64,000 bases of DNA from Streptomyces sp. HUAS 15-9 (GTDB taxonomy: Bacteria; Actinomycetota; Actinomycetes; Streptomycetales; Streptomycetaceae): the NCBI RefSeq assembly GCF_025642155.1, contig NZ_CP106798.1, positions 7,936,001-8,000,000 of the forward strand, in the 5' to 3' direction. The number at the start of each line of letters is the position of its first letter. Positions within the stretch are counted from its first letter, which is position 1. This document shows, piece by piece, positions 50,952 to 59,830 of this stretch. The notes under the pieces were generated by a model that did not search any database, had not been told where the DNA came from, and was given only the letters and a program-made list of their open reading frames with translations. The translations under genes and the position numbers were made by a program.

Positions 50952-52895
50952 CTACGCCTTCCTACCCCGGACCGTGCCCATGACGCGTCGCGCCTTGCGC
51001 GCCAGCCGCAGCAGCAGGCCCGGCGCCGTGGGCCCGGCCACGCGGACCCCGCCGGCGCGGGTCACATGCAGGGCGAGCGGCAGCGTATGGAAGCGAGGTG
51101 CCTCCGCCTCCGGGAGCAGGCACACGTCCGTCCGCCACGACGCTCCCGTCAGCTCGTGCCCCGGCACCGACGCCTCCAGCAGCGAGCCGGCCCCGTCCGC
51201 CGGGGTGAGCGTCCCCGTCCGCCGCAGGGACCGGCCCGTCGTGGGATCGGTCAGCCGCACCTGCACCTCGGCGCGGTCGGGGACGTGCAGGGGCAGCGCG
51301 ACGCTGAGCTGGTGGTCGGCCGAGACCGCCGCGTCCTCGGGGGTGAGCCGGCCCAGGCCGAGGGCCTTGCCCGCGCGGTCGACGTCGAGTGAGAAGTTGT
51401 CGTACTGCTTCGTCCAGTAGGGCAGCACCACACGGCCCGCGACCACACCGGCGGGCGGCACGGGACGGCCCTGCCGCGGTGCCGGACCGAGGCGGCACTC
51501 CTTGGACCAGCCGCCGAGGCCGACGCGGACGTACGCGTCCCACAGGCCGGCGTGCAGCGCGGTACCGCCCGCCGCGGTGCCGGGGTCCACGGTCGCCGTG
51601 CCGCGCAGCACCAGCCGGACCCGCCCGTCGTCGGCCGGGACCCGCTCGCGGGTGACCTCCACCGGCTGGAAGAACGAGGCGGAGGTGGCCCGGTCGCGCA
51701 GGATCAGGTCGACGGTGGCCTTCTCGAAGCCGCCGACGGCGTCCGCGCCCAGCCAGGCCACCGCCTCCTCCAGGTCCCGCGGCGCGGTGTCCGTGACCGG
51801 AGTGCCGGGCCCGTCGGCCGGGAAGGTCAGCGGCTGTCCGCCGGACCTGTACTCGGCGGTGAAGCCGACACGCAGGGTCCCGTCCCGCCATTCGACACCG
51901 GTGGGGTCGGCCTTGGGCCCCACCCCGGACTCCCACTGGGCGTGGGCGACGAGGTCGTCGTAACGGTCGTCCCTGATCAGTGATGCCACGATCCGCTGCC
52001 CGGGCCGCAGTTTGGGCGCTACGCCGGGACCGAAGCGCTCAAGGATCACGGCGCGCATCTCGTGGAACAGCTCACGCCGGTAGTCGTCGGGCATCGCGAG
52101 CAGCCTGCGCCCGCTCATCCGGTCCACCATCTCGACGCGCAGCCAGCGGCGCAGCAGACGGTCGCGCAGCGGGCCCGGCTCGGTGTACCGCTCGACGACG
52201 TCCAGGGCCTCACGGAGGTTCTTGAAGTAGCCGACCGGCTCGAAGCGCTGGAAGCCCGCGTTCGAGGCGTCGTGCCGTTTGACGTGGTAGTAGCAGACGT
52301 AGTCGGAGAGCACCGAGACGTTGTCGGCGCGCAGATACGCCTCGGTGATGAAGACGTGGTCCTCCAGGCGGCGCCGTCCCTCGGGGAAGCGCAGGCCGAC
52401 GCGGTCCAGGAAGGCCCGCCGGACCATCTTGTGCGGGGTGAGGCTGTCGATCAGCGGCGCGTTCTCGACGGTCGCGTGCGGATGGTTGCGGCGGAACAGC
52501 TCCACCGGCACCGGGCGGCCCTTCCCGGCCATCTTGCCGACGATCACATCGGCCTTGTTCTCCACCCCGTACTCGTACATCCGCTCGAGGGCTTCGTCGC
52601 CGAGGTAGTCGTCGTTGTCGACGAACATCACGAACTCGCCCTCGGACGCGGCGATCCCCACGTTCCGCGGCTTGCCCGACCAGCCGGAGTTCTCCTGGTG
52701 GATGACCCGGATGTGCGGGTGCTCGGCGGCGAGCGCGTCCAGTGTGGCCGGGGTCCGGTCGGTGGAGCCGTCGTCGACGAAGACCACTTCGAACTCGTCG
52801 GGAGGCAGCGACTGCCGCAGCATCGAGGCGATGCAGTCCTCGATGTAGGGCCCTGGGTTGTAGACGGGGACGATGACGCTGACCTTGACCGGCAT
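50952..52895 (-). CDS. Family 2 glycosyltransferase with C-terminal polymer-binding-like region
   Basis: The 647-residue protein has an N-terminal GT-A domain (about 1-225): VSVIVPVYNPGPYIEDCI, FVDDGSTDRTP, FVDNDDYLGDEALERMYEYG (DXD-like), and EDHVFITEAYLRAD. This resembles teichoic-acid glycosyltransferases of the TarS/TarP type. A helical linker (about 230-320) leads to a long C-terminal beta-rich region (about 340-630) like the carbohydrate-binding modules of that group. It probably adds a sugar, perhaps rhamnose, to a wall polymer. ATG 52895 is chosen. It begins 28 bp before rfbC in transcription order and may be co-transcribed with it. Confidence 0.85.
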   Translation of the reverse strand: MPVKVSVIVPVYNPGPYIEDCIASMLRQSLPPDEFEVVFVDDGSTDRTPATLDALAAEHPHIRVIHQENSGWSGKPRNVGIAASEGEFVMFVDNDDYLGDEALERMYEYGVENKADVIVGKMAGKGRPVPVELFRRNHPHATVENAPLIDSLTPHKMVRRAFLDRVGLRFPEGRRRLEDHVFITEAYLRADNVSVLSDYVCYYHVKRHDASNAGFQRFEPVGYFKNLREALDVVERYTEPGPLRDRLLRRWLRVEMVDRMSGRRLLAMPDDYRRELFHEMRAVILERFGPGVAPKLRPGQRIVASLIRDDRYDDLVAHAQWESGVGPKADPTGVEWRDGTLRVGFTAEYRSGGQPLTFPADGPGTPVTDTAPRDLEEAVAWLGADAVGGFEKATVDLILRDRATSASFFQPVEVTRERVPADDGRVRLVLRGTATVDPGTAAGGTALHAGLWDAYVRVGLGGWSKECRLGPAPRQGRPVPPAGVVAGRVVLPYWTKQYDNFSLDVDRAGKALGLGRLTPEDAAVSADHQLSVALPLHVPDRAEVQVRLTDPTTGRSLRRTGTLTPADGAGSLLEASVPGHELTGASWRTDVCLLPEAEAPRFHTLPLALHVTRAGGVRVAGPTAPGLLLRLARKARRVMGTVRGRKA

Positions 52896-53019
52896 CCGGC
52901 TTCCAATCCCCCTTGGTTCGCCACCCGTTGCCCAGGCGGCACGTGCGCGTGGCCGAATGCTAACCCGGCCCCTTGCGCGGGCGGAAAAGCTCCGCCCGGC
53001 ACACAGGAGCCGGGGTTCG

Positions 53020-53610
53020 TCACTGTCCGTCGTGAGTTTTGGCCAGGAGGTCGAGGATGTCGGTGGTCGTCCCCGACTCGCCCAGCCGCGGGAAGATGCG
53101 CTCGACGCTGCCCCGGTGCGCCTCCGGGTCGCGGTCGGCCATGGCGTCCGTGGCGAGGGTGACGTGGTAGCCGTGCTCGTACGCGGCGCGGGCGGTGGAC
53201 TCGACGCCGATGCTGGTGGCGATGCCGGTGAGGACGATCTGGGTGATGCCGCGGCGGCGCAGCTGGACATCGAGGTCAGTGCCGTGGAAGGCGTTCCAGT
53301 TACGCTTGGTGACCAGGATGTCGCAGGGGTGCCCGGAAAGTTCATCCACGACGGTGTCCCAGCCCTCGGCGAACGCGAGGCCGCCGGGACCGCGCTCGGT
53401 GCGGCCGGGGACGGCGTCGGCCCCGTCCGGGACGAAGGACACCCGGACCAGGACCACGGGGAGGTTCCGGGCCCGGAAGGTGTCGGCGAGTTCGGCCGTG
53501 CGGGCCACCACGTCGGAGGCGGTGTACGGCTGGGTCGGCATGCCCACGATGCCGTGCTGCAGGTCGATCGCGACGAGGGCGGTGCGCGGGTCGAGGGTGG
53601 TGAGCGACAT
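53020..53610 (-). CDS. Isochorismatase-family hydrolase lacking the catalytic Cys
   Basis: The 196-residue protein has the Rossmann-like fold of this family: LVAIDLQHGIVG (Asp), KRNWNAFHGTDLDVQLRRRGI (Lys), and GIATSIGVESTARAAYEHGYHVTLATDAMAD. In nicotinamidase-type members a Cys sits where this protein has Gly (SIGVE). That resembles true isochorismatases, which hydrolyse a vinyl ether without the Cys. The substrate cannot be assigned. ATG 53610 follows an AAAGG site. It is 7 bp after a decayed MFS gene on the same strand, so the two were probably an operon. Confidence 0.85.
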   Translation of the reverse strand: MSLTTLDPRTALVAIDLQHGIVGMPTQPYTASDVVARTAELADTFRARNLPVVLVRVSFVPDGADAVPGRTERGPGGLAFAEGWDTVVDELSGHPCDILVTKRNWNAFHGTDLDVQLRRRGITQIVLTGIATSIGVESTARAAYEHGYHVTLATDAMADRDPEAHRGSVERIFPRLGESGTTTDILDLLAKTHDGQ

Positions 53611-53617
53611 GGGTCGA

Positions 53618-53952
53618 TCAGGCCTTTCGGGGGGTGAGGTCACCGAGTGAACGGTCGGGGAGGGTGGTCGCCGGCAACCGTGACGAACCGGCGAGCATGA
53701 AAAGTGCCAGGGCGTGCAGCCCGGGCGTGTCGGCGCGGTGCGGGAAGAACGCCGCGGTCGCGGCGGAGGCGCCCAGCGCGCCGAGGTACATGAAGGTCCG
53801 CAGCAGTCCGGCGGCGGAGGCGATGCGCGCGGGGTCGGCCTGCCGGTACAGGACGTCTGGGCGGCGAGGCCGATGAGCCCCTGCGGCACGCCCAGCACGG
53901 CCCCGACGGTGAGCAGCATCCGGACCGGGCTGCCGGAGGCCTGCCGAGCCAC
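53618..53952 (-). pseudogene. Remnant of an MFS transporter (C-terminal part, frameshifted)
   Basis: Reading leftward from 53952, SPVRMLLTVGAVLGVPQGLIGLAAQ matches the late helices of an MFS exporter. The match then continues one base out of frame as DVLYRQADPARIASAAGLLRTFMYLGALGAS and ends LATTLPDRSLG-like. A single missing base near 53855 (CAGACGTC where CAGAACGTC would give Gln-Asn-Val) explains the shift. The N-terminal three quarters of the gene are absent; the next gene starts 28 bp away on the other strand. The remnant is decayed even if the shift were a sequencing error. Confidence 0.75.
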
Positions 53953-53980
53953 GCCCCCCGACCTGCCCTAGCCTGTCCAT

Positions 53981-54481
53981 GTGCGCCTGCTGCTGATGTC
54001 CGACACCCATGTCCCCGCGCGTGCCAAGCGCCTGCCGGAGCAACTGCTCGCCGAACTCCCGCACGTCGACGTGGTGTTCCACGCCGGCGACTGGGTCGAC
54101 ACCGCCACCCTGGACCTGCTGGAGAGCCACAGCCGCCGGCTGATCGGGGTGTACGGCAACAACGACGGCCCGGAGCTGCGCGCCCGGCTGCCCGAGGTGG
54201 CGTACGCCGAACTCGGCGGCCTGCGCTTCGGTGTCGTCCACGAGACCGGCCCCGCCGAGGGCCGGGAAGCCCGCAGCGCGGCCCGCTTCCCCGACCTCGA
54301 CGTGCTGGTCTTCGGGCACAGCCACATCCCCTGGGACACCACCGCCCCGTCCGGACTGCGGCTGGTCAACCCCGGCTCGCCGACCGACCGCCGTCGCCAG
54401 CCCCACTGCACCTATCTGACGGCGACCGTCGCCGACGGTGCGCTCGAGGACGTGACGCTGCACCGTCTGCCGCAGCGGTAG
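53981..54481 (+). CDS. YfcE/MJ0936-type metallophosphoesterase
   Basis: The 166-residue calcineurin-like phosphoesterase has all metal-binding blocks in short form: LLMSDTHVPAR, VVFHAGDWVD, VYGNNDGPE, VVHETG and VFGHSHIPW, with NPGSPTD near the end. Relatives are Mn2+/Ni2+ phosphodiesterases of unknown natural substrate. It starts with GTG 53981 and ends 23 bp before a GNAT gene that may share its transcript. Confidence 0.9.
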   Translation: MRLLLMSDTHVPARAKRLPEQLLAELPHVDVVFHAGDWVDTATLDLLESHSRRLIGVYGNNDGPELRARLPEVAYAELGGLRFGVVHETGPAEGREARSAARFPDLDVLVFGHSHIPWDTTAPSGLRLVNPGSPTDRRRQPHCTYLTATVADGALEDVTLHRLPQR

Positions 54482-54504
54482 GGACCGTGTGGCAGGATGC
54501 CGCG

Positions 54505-55098
54505 ATGATCTCCAGCTCAGGCATCCCGCCGGTCGTCCCCGCAGGCCGTATGGCCCGTGACAACCAGCCAGTTCTGGCGCTGCCCAGCGGCCTGGAGCTG
54601 CGGCCGTGGCGCCCCGACGACGCCGACGCGCTGATGGCCGCCGGGCGAGACCCCGCGATCCGCCGGTGGAACCTCTTCACCGTCGAGAGCCGCGCCGAGG
54701 CCTGCCGCCGGATCGAGCGCATGCATGAGCGCTGGCGGGCCGAGACGGGTGCCGTCTGGGCCGTCGCCCGGCCGGGCGCGGCGGTGACGGGGCTCATCGG
54801 CTGGAACGACATCGATCTCGCGGGCGGCAGTGCCGAGATCGTCTACTGGGTCCTGCCGAAGGCCCGTGGTGGTGGCATCGTCGTCGAGGCGACGCGGCGG
54901 CTCAGCCGCTGGGCGCTGGACGAACTCGGCCTGCACCGACTGCGGCTGTGCCACTCCGTCGCCAACCCGGCGTCCTGCCGGGTGGCCGAGAAGGCGGGCT
55001 ATCCGCTGGAAGGCACCATGCGCGGAGCACTGCTGCACGCGGACGGCTGGCACGACCAGCATCTGCACGCCCTCGTCCGGGGCGACGGCGACATCTGA
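54505..55098 (+). CDS. GNAT-family N-acetyltransferase (RimJ/RimL-like)
   Basis: The 197-residue protein has the GNAT core: LELRPWRPDDADALMAAG at the N-terminus, IVYWVLPKARGGGIVVEATRRLSRWALDELGLHRLRL containing a Q/RxxGxG/A-like acetyl-CoA loop (ARGGGI), and NPASCRVAEKAGYPLEGTMRG, the typical RimJ/RimL ending. It may acetylate the N-terminus of a protein or a small amine. ATG 54505 has AGGA nine bases upstream. It converges with the CoxG-like gene. Confidence 0.9.
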   Translation: MISSSGIPPVVPAGRMARDNQPVLALPSGLELRPWRPDDADALMAAGRDPAIRRWNLFTVESRAEACRRIERMHERWRAETGAVWAVARPGAAVTGLIGWNDIDLAGGSAEIVYWVLPKARGGGIVVEATRRLSRWALDELGLHRLRLCHSVANPASCRVAEKAGYPLEGTMRGALLHADGWHDQHLHALVRGDGDI

Positions 55099-55119
55099 AC
55101 CCGTCGAGGGCGATGGCCG

Positions 55120-55743
55120 TCAGTGCCGCTTACGGCGTCGTACGCATGCCCGGATTCCCGCCACCACCAGCGCCACCGCCGCGGCGATCCCCGCCGCGAT
55201 GCCGGCCCGTTTCGCCACCGGGACGCCGGCCGTGCGGAGCAGGTCCAGTGGCTCGGTCTCGGGCGGGAGCTCATCGGTGACGGTGGCCGTGGCGGTGGCC
55301 GGTTCGGCCAGGCGTTCCGACAGACAGGCCGCGAACTGGCCCACCACCCGGTCGCCCACCTCCGCCATCACCCCGCGGCCGAACTGGGCCGGGCGTCCGG
55401 TCACCGTCAGATCGGTGCGGACCGACACGGCCGTTCCGCCGTTCTGTTCGCTGAGCGTGCCGGTCACCGTGGCGCGGGCCGTGCCCTGGCCGCGGGTCTC
55501 GCGCCCGCTGGCGATCAGGACGATGCGGTGGGCGGACTCGTCCTGTTCCTCGAAGACGGCGGTTCCCTTGTACGTCACCGTGATCGGCCCGACCTTGACC
55601 TTCACCGACCCGGTGATGGTCTTGCCGTCGTAGTCCTCCACGGTCGCCCCGGGCATGCACGGCGCGACGCGCTCGATGTCGAGGAGCGCCCGCCAGGCGT
55701 CCGGGACCGGGACGGGGACGGTGAACTCGTGCTGCAGTTCCAT
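55120..55743 (-). CDS. CoxG-like SRPBCC protein with C-terminal TM anchor
   Basis: The 207-residue protein has the CO dehydrogenase subunit G fold: FTVPVPVPDAWRALLDIERVAPCMPGATV at the start, then GSVKVKVGPITVTYKGTAVF and VRTDLTVTGRPAQFGRGVMAEV. A linker leads to a C-terminal hydrophobic helix (AGIAAGIAAAVALVVAGI) with an Arg-rich end. CoxG proteins recruit molybdenum hydroxylases to the membrane. It is the last gene of the cox-like operon and 31 bp after the XdhC-like gene. Confidence 0.9.
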   Translation of the reverse strand: MELQHEFTVPVPVPDAWRALLDIERVAPCMPGATVEDYDGKTITGSVKVKVGPITVTYKGTAVFEEQDESAHRIVLIASGRETRGQGTARATVTGTLSEQNGGTAVSVRTDLTVTGRPAQFGRGVMAEVGDRVVGQFAACLSERLAEPATATATVTDELPPETEPLDLLRTAGVPVAKRAGIAAGIAAAVALVVAGIRACVRRRKRH

Positions 55744-55774
55744 GACTTACTCCTCGCGTTCGGGCTCCTCGTGG

Positions 55775-56881
55775 TCACGCGGATCCGGCGGGGTGGATCG
55801 CCCCCGCGGTCAGGGTCAGCGGCGCGCCGGTGCCGCCCCAGCGCAGCGCGACGATCTCGGCGGCGACGGAGATCGCGACCTCCTCGGGCGTACGGGCGCC
55901 GAGGTCGAGCCCGACCGGCGAGCGCAGCCGGGCCAGTTCAGCCTCCGTGAGACCGGCGTCGACCAGCCGCTCGCGGCGTTCGTCGTGGGTACGTCGGCTG
56001 CCCATCGCCCCGATGTAGGCGGCCGGCCGGCGCAGCGCCTCCTCCAGCAGCGGCACATCGAACTTCGGGTCGTGGGTCAGCACGCAGATCACCGTCCGCT
56101 CGTCGGTCTCCGTGCCGCTCAGATAGCGGTGCGGCCAGTCCACGACGACCTCCACGCCCTGCGGGAACCGCTTGGGTGTCGCGAAGACCGGCCGGGCGTC
56201 GCACACGGTGACCCGGTAGCCGAGGAAGTCGCCGAGGCGGGCCACCGCGGCCGCGTAGTCGATGGCGCCGAAGACCAGCATCCGCGGGGGCGGCGCGAAG
56301 GAGTGGAGGAACACGGTGACGTCGTCCTCGCGCCGCTCGCCGTGCGCGCCGTAGTGGCGCAGGCCCGTGGCACCGAGGGCGAGTTCACCGCGCGCGTCGG
56401 CGGTGACCGCGACGTCCAGACCACTCGTGCCGAGCGTGCCGGTCACCCTGTCGGGCCAGACGGCCAGCGTGGCCCCGCGCGGCGCGGGCCCGTCGACCAC
56501 CGTGGCCACCGTCACCGGTTCGCCCGCGGCGACCGACGCGGCGACCGCGCCGAAGGCGGGGTCGGACTCGGCCGTGACGGGCCGCACCAGCAGGGTGATC
56601 TCGCCGCCGCAGGTGAGACCGACCGCGAAGGCGTCCTCGTCGCTGTACCCGAAGGTCTCCAGGCGTGGCTCCCCGCTCGCCACCACCTCCTGCGCGAGCT
56701 CGTACACCGCCCCCTCCACACAGCCCCCGGACACGCTGCCCACGACCTCGTCGTCGGGCCCCACCGCCATGGCGGCACCGGGGCCGCGCGGCGCGCTGCG
56801 GCTGACCGCGACGACCGTGGCCAGACCGAACGGGGCCCGCGCCGCGTACCAGCGGTTCAGCGCCGGCAGAATCTCACGCAC
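55775..56881 (-). CDS. XdhC/CoxI-family molybdenum cofactor maturation protein
   Basis: The 368-residue protein has an N-terminal XdhC domain (VSRSAPRGPGAAMAVG, SVSGGCVEGAVYELAQEV with the conserved Cys) and a C-terminal Rossmann-type domain (MLVFGAIDYAAAVARLGDFLGYRV, THDPKFDVPLLEEAL, YIGAMGSRRTHDERRERL). XdhC proteins bind molybdopterin cytosine dinucleotide and help add the equatorial sulfur or protect the cofactor. GTG 56881 is the start. It lies between CoxE-like and CoxG-like genes and serves the CoxLMS-type hydroxylase of the operon. Confidence 0.92.
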   Translation of the reverse strand: MREILPALNRWYAARAPFGLATVVAVSRSAPRGPGAAMAVGPDDEVVGSVSGGCVEGAVYELAQEVVASGEPRLETFGYSDEDAFAVGLTCGGEITLLVRPVTAESDPAFGAVAASVAAGEPVTVATVVDGPAPRGATLAVWPDRVTGTLGTSGLDVAVTADARGELALGATGLRHYGAHGERREDDVTVFLHSFAPPPRMLVFGAIDYAAAVARLGDFLGYRVTVCDARPVFATPKRFPQGVEVVVDWPHRYLSGTETDERTVICVLTHDPKFDVPLLEEALRRPAAYIGAMGSRRTHDERRERLVDAGLTEAELARLRSPVGLDLGARTPEEVAISVAAEIVALRWGGTGAPLTLTAGAIHPAGSA

Positions 56882-56907
56882 GATCCGCTCCTCTCACACC
56901 GTTCCGG

Positions 56908-58088
56908 TCACACCCGTTCCGAGGCCCCCTCCGCATGGGCCAGCTCCGCATACGCCACCTCGACGGAGGCCGCCTCCGCCCCGCGCACCACCGCCGCGAG
57001 CCGTTCCAGCGCCGCCAGGCTGTGCCCCTCGACGAAGGCGTCCACGCTCGGCAGCGCCGCCGCCATCCCGGCGGCCAGGGGCGCATAGCCGGGACGTGCC
57101 TTGCGCGGATTGGCCCAGATCACCCGGTGCGCCAGCCCGTGCAAGCGTCGCATCTGTGCCCCGAGCAGCTCCGGATCGCCACGCTCCCACCCGTCCGACA
57201 GCAGCACCACCACCGCCCCGCGTGCCATGCCCCGCTGCCCCCAGCGGTTCAGGAACTCGCGCAGCAGCTCGCCCAGCCGCGTACCGCCGCGCCAGTCGGG
57301 CACCGCGTCCGCGACCGCGGCCATCGCCAGGTCCGGGTCGCGGTGCGCGAGTTCGCGGGTCACCCGGGTCAGCCGGGTGCCGATCGTGAACACCTCCGTA
57401 CGTCCCCCTCGGGCCGCGGCGTGGGCGAACCGCAGCAGCGCGTCGGCGTACGGCGCCATGGAGCCGCTCACGTCCACCAGCAGCACGACCCGGCGGGGCC
57501 GCTCGACCCGCGCGTGCCGCCGCAGCCGGGCCGGCTCACCACCGCGCCGCAGCAGCTCCCGGACCGTCCGGCGCGGATCGACGTCCCCGCGCCGGGCCGG
57601 CCGCCGCCGCGCGGTGCGCCGTGTCTGCGCGCGCAGCGCGAACGCGGCCAGCAGCCGGTCGAGCTGGGCCCGCTCGGCGGCGTCCAGCCCGGCGACGTCA
57701 CGGTGCCGCAGCACCTCGGCGGAACTGGCCAGCGTGGCGGTGGGCGGACCCTGGGGCCTGCCGTCGCCGGGGGCACGGGCGCCGGCGGGTGCGTCTCGCA
57801 GGCGGGGGCGCAGCCGGGGCGGGGAGCGGCCCGTACCGGCCGGGGCGTGGGCTCGCCGCCCGGCCCGAAGTACGCGGCGAACACCCGGTCGTAGCGCTCC
57901 AGGTCGTCCCGTCCGCCGCACAGTGTCAGCCGGCCCGCCCAGTACACATCCGCCCGCATCCCGGGCCGCAGCGCGTCCAGGGCCCGCAGGAACGCCTGCA
58001 GCCGGTCGGCGCTCGCGTCGATGCCCGCCGCGCGCAGGGCACGGGCGAAACCCAGCAGGACGGCATCCGCGGCAGGCACGCCCCTCAC
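56908..58088 (-). pseudogene. CoxE-like VWA-domain protein, split by a frameshift
   Basis: The N-terminal part (start GTG 58088; VPAADAVLLGFARALRAAGID, then RADVYWAGRLTLC and RVFAAYFGPGGEPTPRP) and the C-terminal part lie in different frames. The C-terminal part reads SSAEVLRHRDVAGLDAAERAQLDRLL, VVLLVDVSGSMAPYADALLRFAH carrying the MIDAS DxSxS, and VVVLLSDGWERGD. The switch falls in a C/G-rich linker at about 57790-57850 and equals one missing base. CoxE acts with the MoxR ATPase (CoxD) in inserting or activating the metal centre. The start overlaps the coxD stop as GTGA. A sequencing error is as likely as a true mutation, since the rest is well conserved. Confidence 0.8.
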
Positions 58089-58960
58089 GCTCCCTTCGCG
58101 GCGAGTACCGCCGCGAGATCGAGCCCCCGGGCCCGCTCGGCGTCCTCCCGGTACTTGAGCACCGACCCCAGAGTCGCCACGGCCAGCTCGGCGTCCACCT
58201 CGCTCGCCCCCAGCGCGTCCAGGGCCTGCGCCCAGTCGATCGTCTCGGCCACCCCCGGCGGCTTGACCAGGTCCGCCGCCCGCAGCGCCTGCACCAGGCC
58301 GGTGACCTGCTCGGCCAGGCGCGCCGACACCTGCGGCAACCGGCTGCGCACGATGGCGAGTTCACGGGCGAACCCGGGGTGGTCGAACCAGTGATACAGG
58401 CACCGGCGCTTGAGCGCGTCGTGCACCTCCCGGGTGCGGTTCGAGGTCAGGACGACGACCGGGGGCACCTCGGCGCGCAGGGTGCCGAGCTCCGGGATCG
58501 TCACCGAGAACTCGGACAGCAGCTCCAGCAGGAACGCCTCGAACTCGTCGTCGGCCCGGTCGATCTCGTCGACCAGCAGCACCGACGGCTGTGTCTGCAG
58601 CGCCCGCAGCAGTGGCCGGGCGATCAGGAAGCGCCGGTCGTACAGCTCGCTCTCCAGCTGTTCCGCGTCCTTCACCCCGGCCGCCTCGGCGGCCCGCAGA
58701 TGCAGCAGCTGACGCGGGAAGTCCCAGTCGTACAGGGCCTGCGAGGCGTCGATGCCCTCGTGGCACTGCAACCGGATCAGCGGCGCGTCGAGCGCCTGGG
58801 CGAGGGCGGACGCGAGCGCGGTCTTGCCCACGCCCGCGTCGCCCTCGCAGAAGAGCGGCCGGTGCAGCCTCACCGCCAGGAAGCAGGCGATGGCCAGACC
58901 GTCGTCGAGGAGGTATCCGGTCTCCTCCAGCCGGGCCCGCACCTGCTCCGGGTCGTCCAT
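58085..58960 (-). CDS. MoxR/CoxD-type AAA+ ATPase
   Basis: The 291-residue AAA+ protein has Walker A EGDAGVGKTALA, Walker B PSVLLVDEIDRADDEFEAFLLELLSEF, sensor 1 VVVLTSNRTREVHDALKRRCLYHW and sensor 2 in the helical lid. In cox operons it is a chaperone that works with CoxE to mature the Cu/Mo active site. ATG 58960. It overlaps the CoxE gene by four bases and is 15 bp after the CoxM-like gene. Confidence 0.94.
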   Translation of the reverse strand: MDDPEQVRARLEETGYLLDDGLAIACFLAVRLHRPLFCEGDAGVGKTALASALAQALDAPLIRLQCHEGIDASQALYDWDFPRQLLHLRAAEAAGVKDAEQLESELYDRRFLIARPLLRALQTQPSVLLVDEIDRADDEFEAFLLELLSEFSVTIPELGTLRAEVPPVVVLTSNRTREVHDALKRRCLYHWFDHPGFARELAIVRSRLPQVSARLAEQVTGLVQALRAADLVKPPGVAETIDWAQALDALGASEVDAELAVATLGSVLKYREDAERARGLDLAAVLAAKGA

Positions 58961-58975
58961 CCGGGTGATCGGCGC

Positions 58976-59830
58976 TCACCCCATTCCGGTGGCGGTCAGC
59001 ACCGCCCGCTTGGTCAGCACCCGTGCGAGGTGCGCGCGGTACTCGGGCGAGGCCGACACGTCCCGCGACGGCTGGGTGCCCTCGGCGGCCGCCTCGGCGG
59101 CCCGCGCCACGGCCTGCGGGTCCCCGGCACCGGCCAGGGCCTGCTCGGCCGCGGTGGCCCGCAGCGGGGTGGCGCCCATGTTGGTCAGCCCGACGCGTGC
59201 CTCGGCGATGTGCCCGTCGTCGCGCCGTACCAGGGCCGCCACACCGACGATCGCGTAGGCCTGGGCGACCCGGTGGAACTTCTCGTAGTGGAAGCTCCAG
59301 CCGACCTTCTTCGGTACCCGCACCTCCACCAGGAGTTCGTCGGGGGCCAGCGCCGACTGGAGGTAGTCGAGGAAGAACTCGCGCGCCGGGATCGTGCGCC
59401 GTCCGCCCGGTCCGACGGCGACCAGTTCGCCGTCCAGGGCCAGTACCACGGCCGGGAGGTCGCCGGCCGGGTCGGCGTGCGCGAGCGAGCCGCCGAGGGT
59501 GCCCCGGTGCCGTACCGCCGGGTCGGCGACCGTGGCTGTGGCGGCCGCCAGCAGACCGGCGTGCCGGCGCACCAGCGGGTCGCGGATCACGTCGTGGTGC
59601 GTGGTCATCGCGCCGATGACGAGCGTGTCGCCGTCCTCGCGGACCCCGCGCAGCTCCGGGATCCGGCCGACGTCCACGACCAGCTCCGGGAAGGCCAGCC
59701 GCAGCCTCAGCAGCGGCAGCAGGCTCTGCCCGCCGGCCAGCACCTTCGCGTCCTCGCCCGCTTCCGCGAGCGTGCGCACCGCCTCGTCGACGCTCGACGG
59801 ACGGGCGTAGTCGAATGCGGGGGGAATCAT
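58976..59830 (-). CDS. FAD-binding medium subunit of a Cox/xanthine-dehydrogenase-type hydroxylase (CoxM-like)
   Basis: The 284-residue subunit has the two FAD-binding loops: AKVLAGGQSLLPLLRLRL and TVADPAVRHRGTLGGSLAHADPAGDLP, as in CoxM. It passes electrons between the Fe-S subunit and the acceptor. ATG 59830 overlaps the large-subunit stop as ATGA. It is in the order S-L-M, then D-E-XdhC-G, all on the minus strand, with gaps of at most about 30 bp. Confidence 0.94.
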   Translation of the reverse strand: MIPPAFDYARPSSVDEAVRTLAEAGEDAKVLAGGQSLLPLLRLRLAFPELVVDVGRIPELRGVREDGDTLVIGAMTTHHDVIRDPLVRRHAGLLAAATATVADPAVRHRGTLGGSLAHADPAGDLPAVVLALDGELVAVGPGGRRTIPAREFFLDYLQSALAPDELLVEVRVPKKVGWSFHYEKFHRVAQAYAIVGVAALVRRDDGHIAEARVGLTNMGATPLRATAAEQALAGAGDPQAVARAAEAAAEGTQPSRDVSASPEYRAHLARVLTKRAVLTATGMG

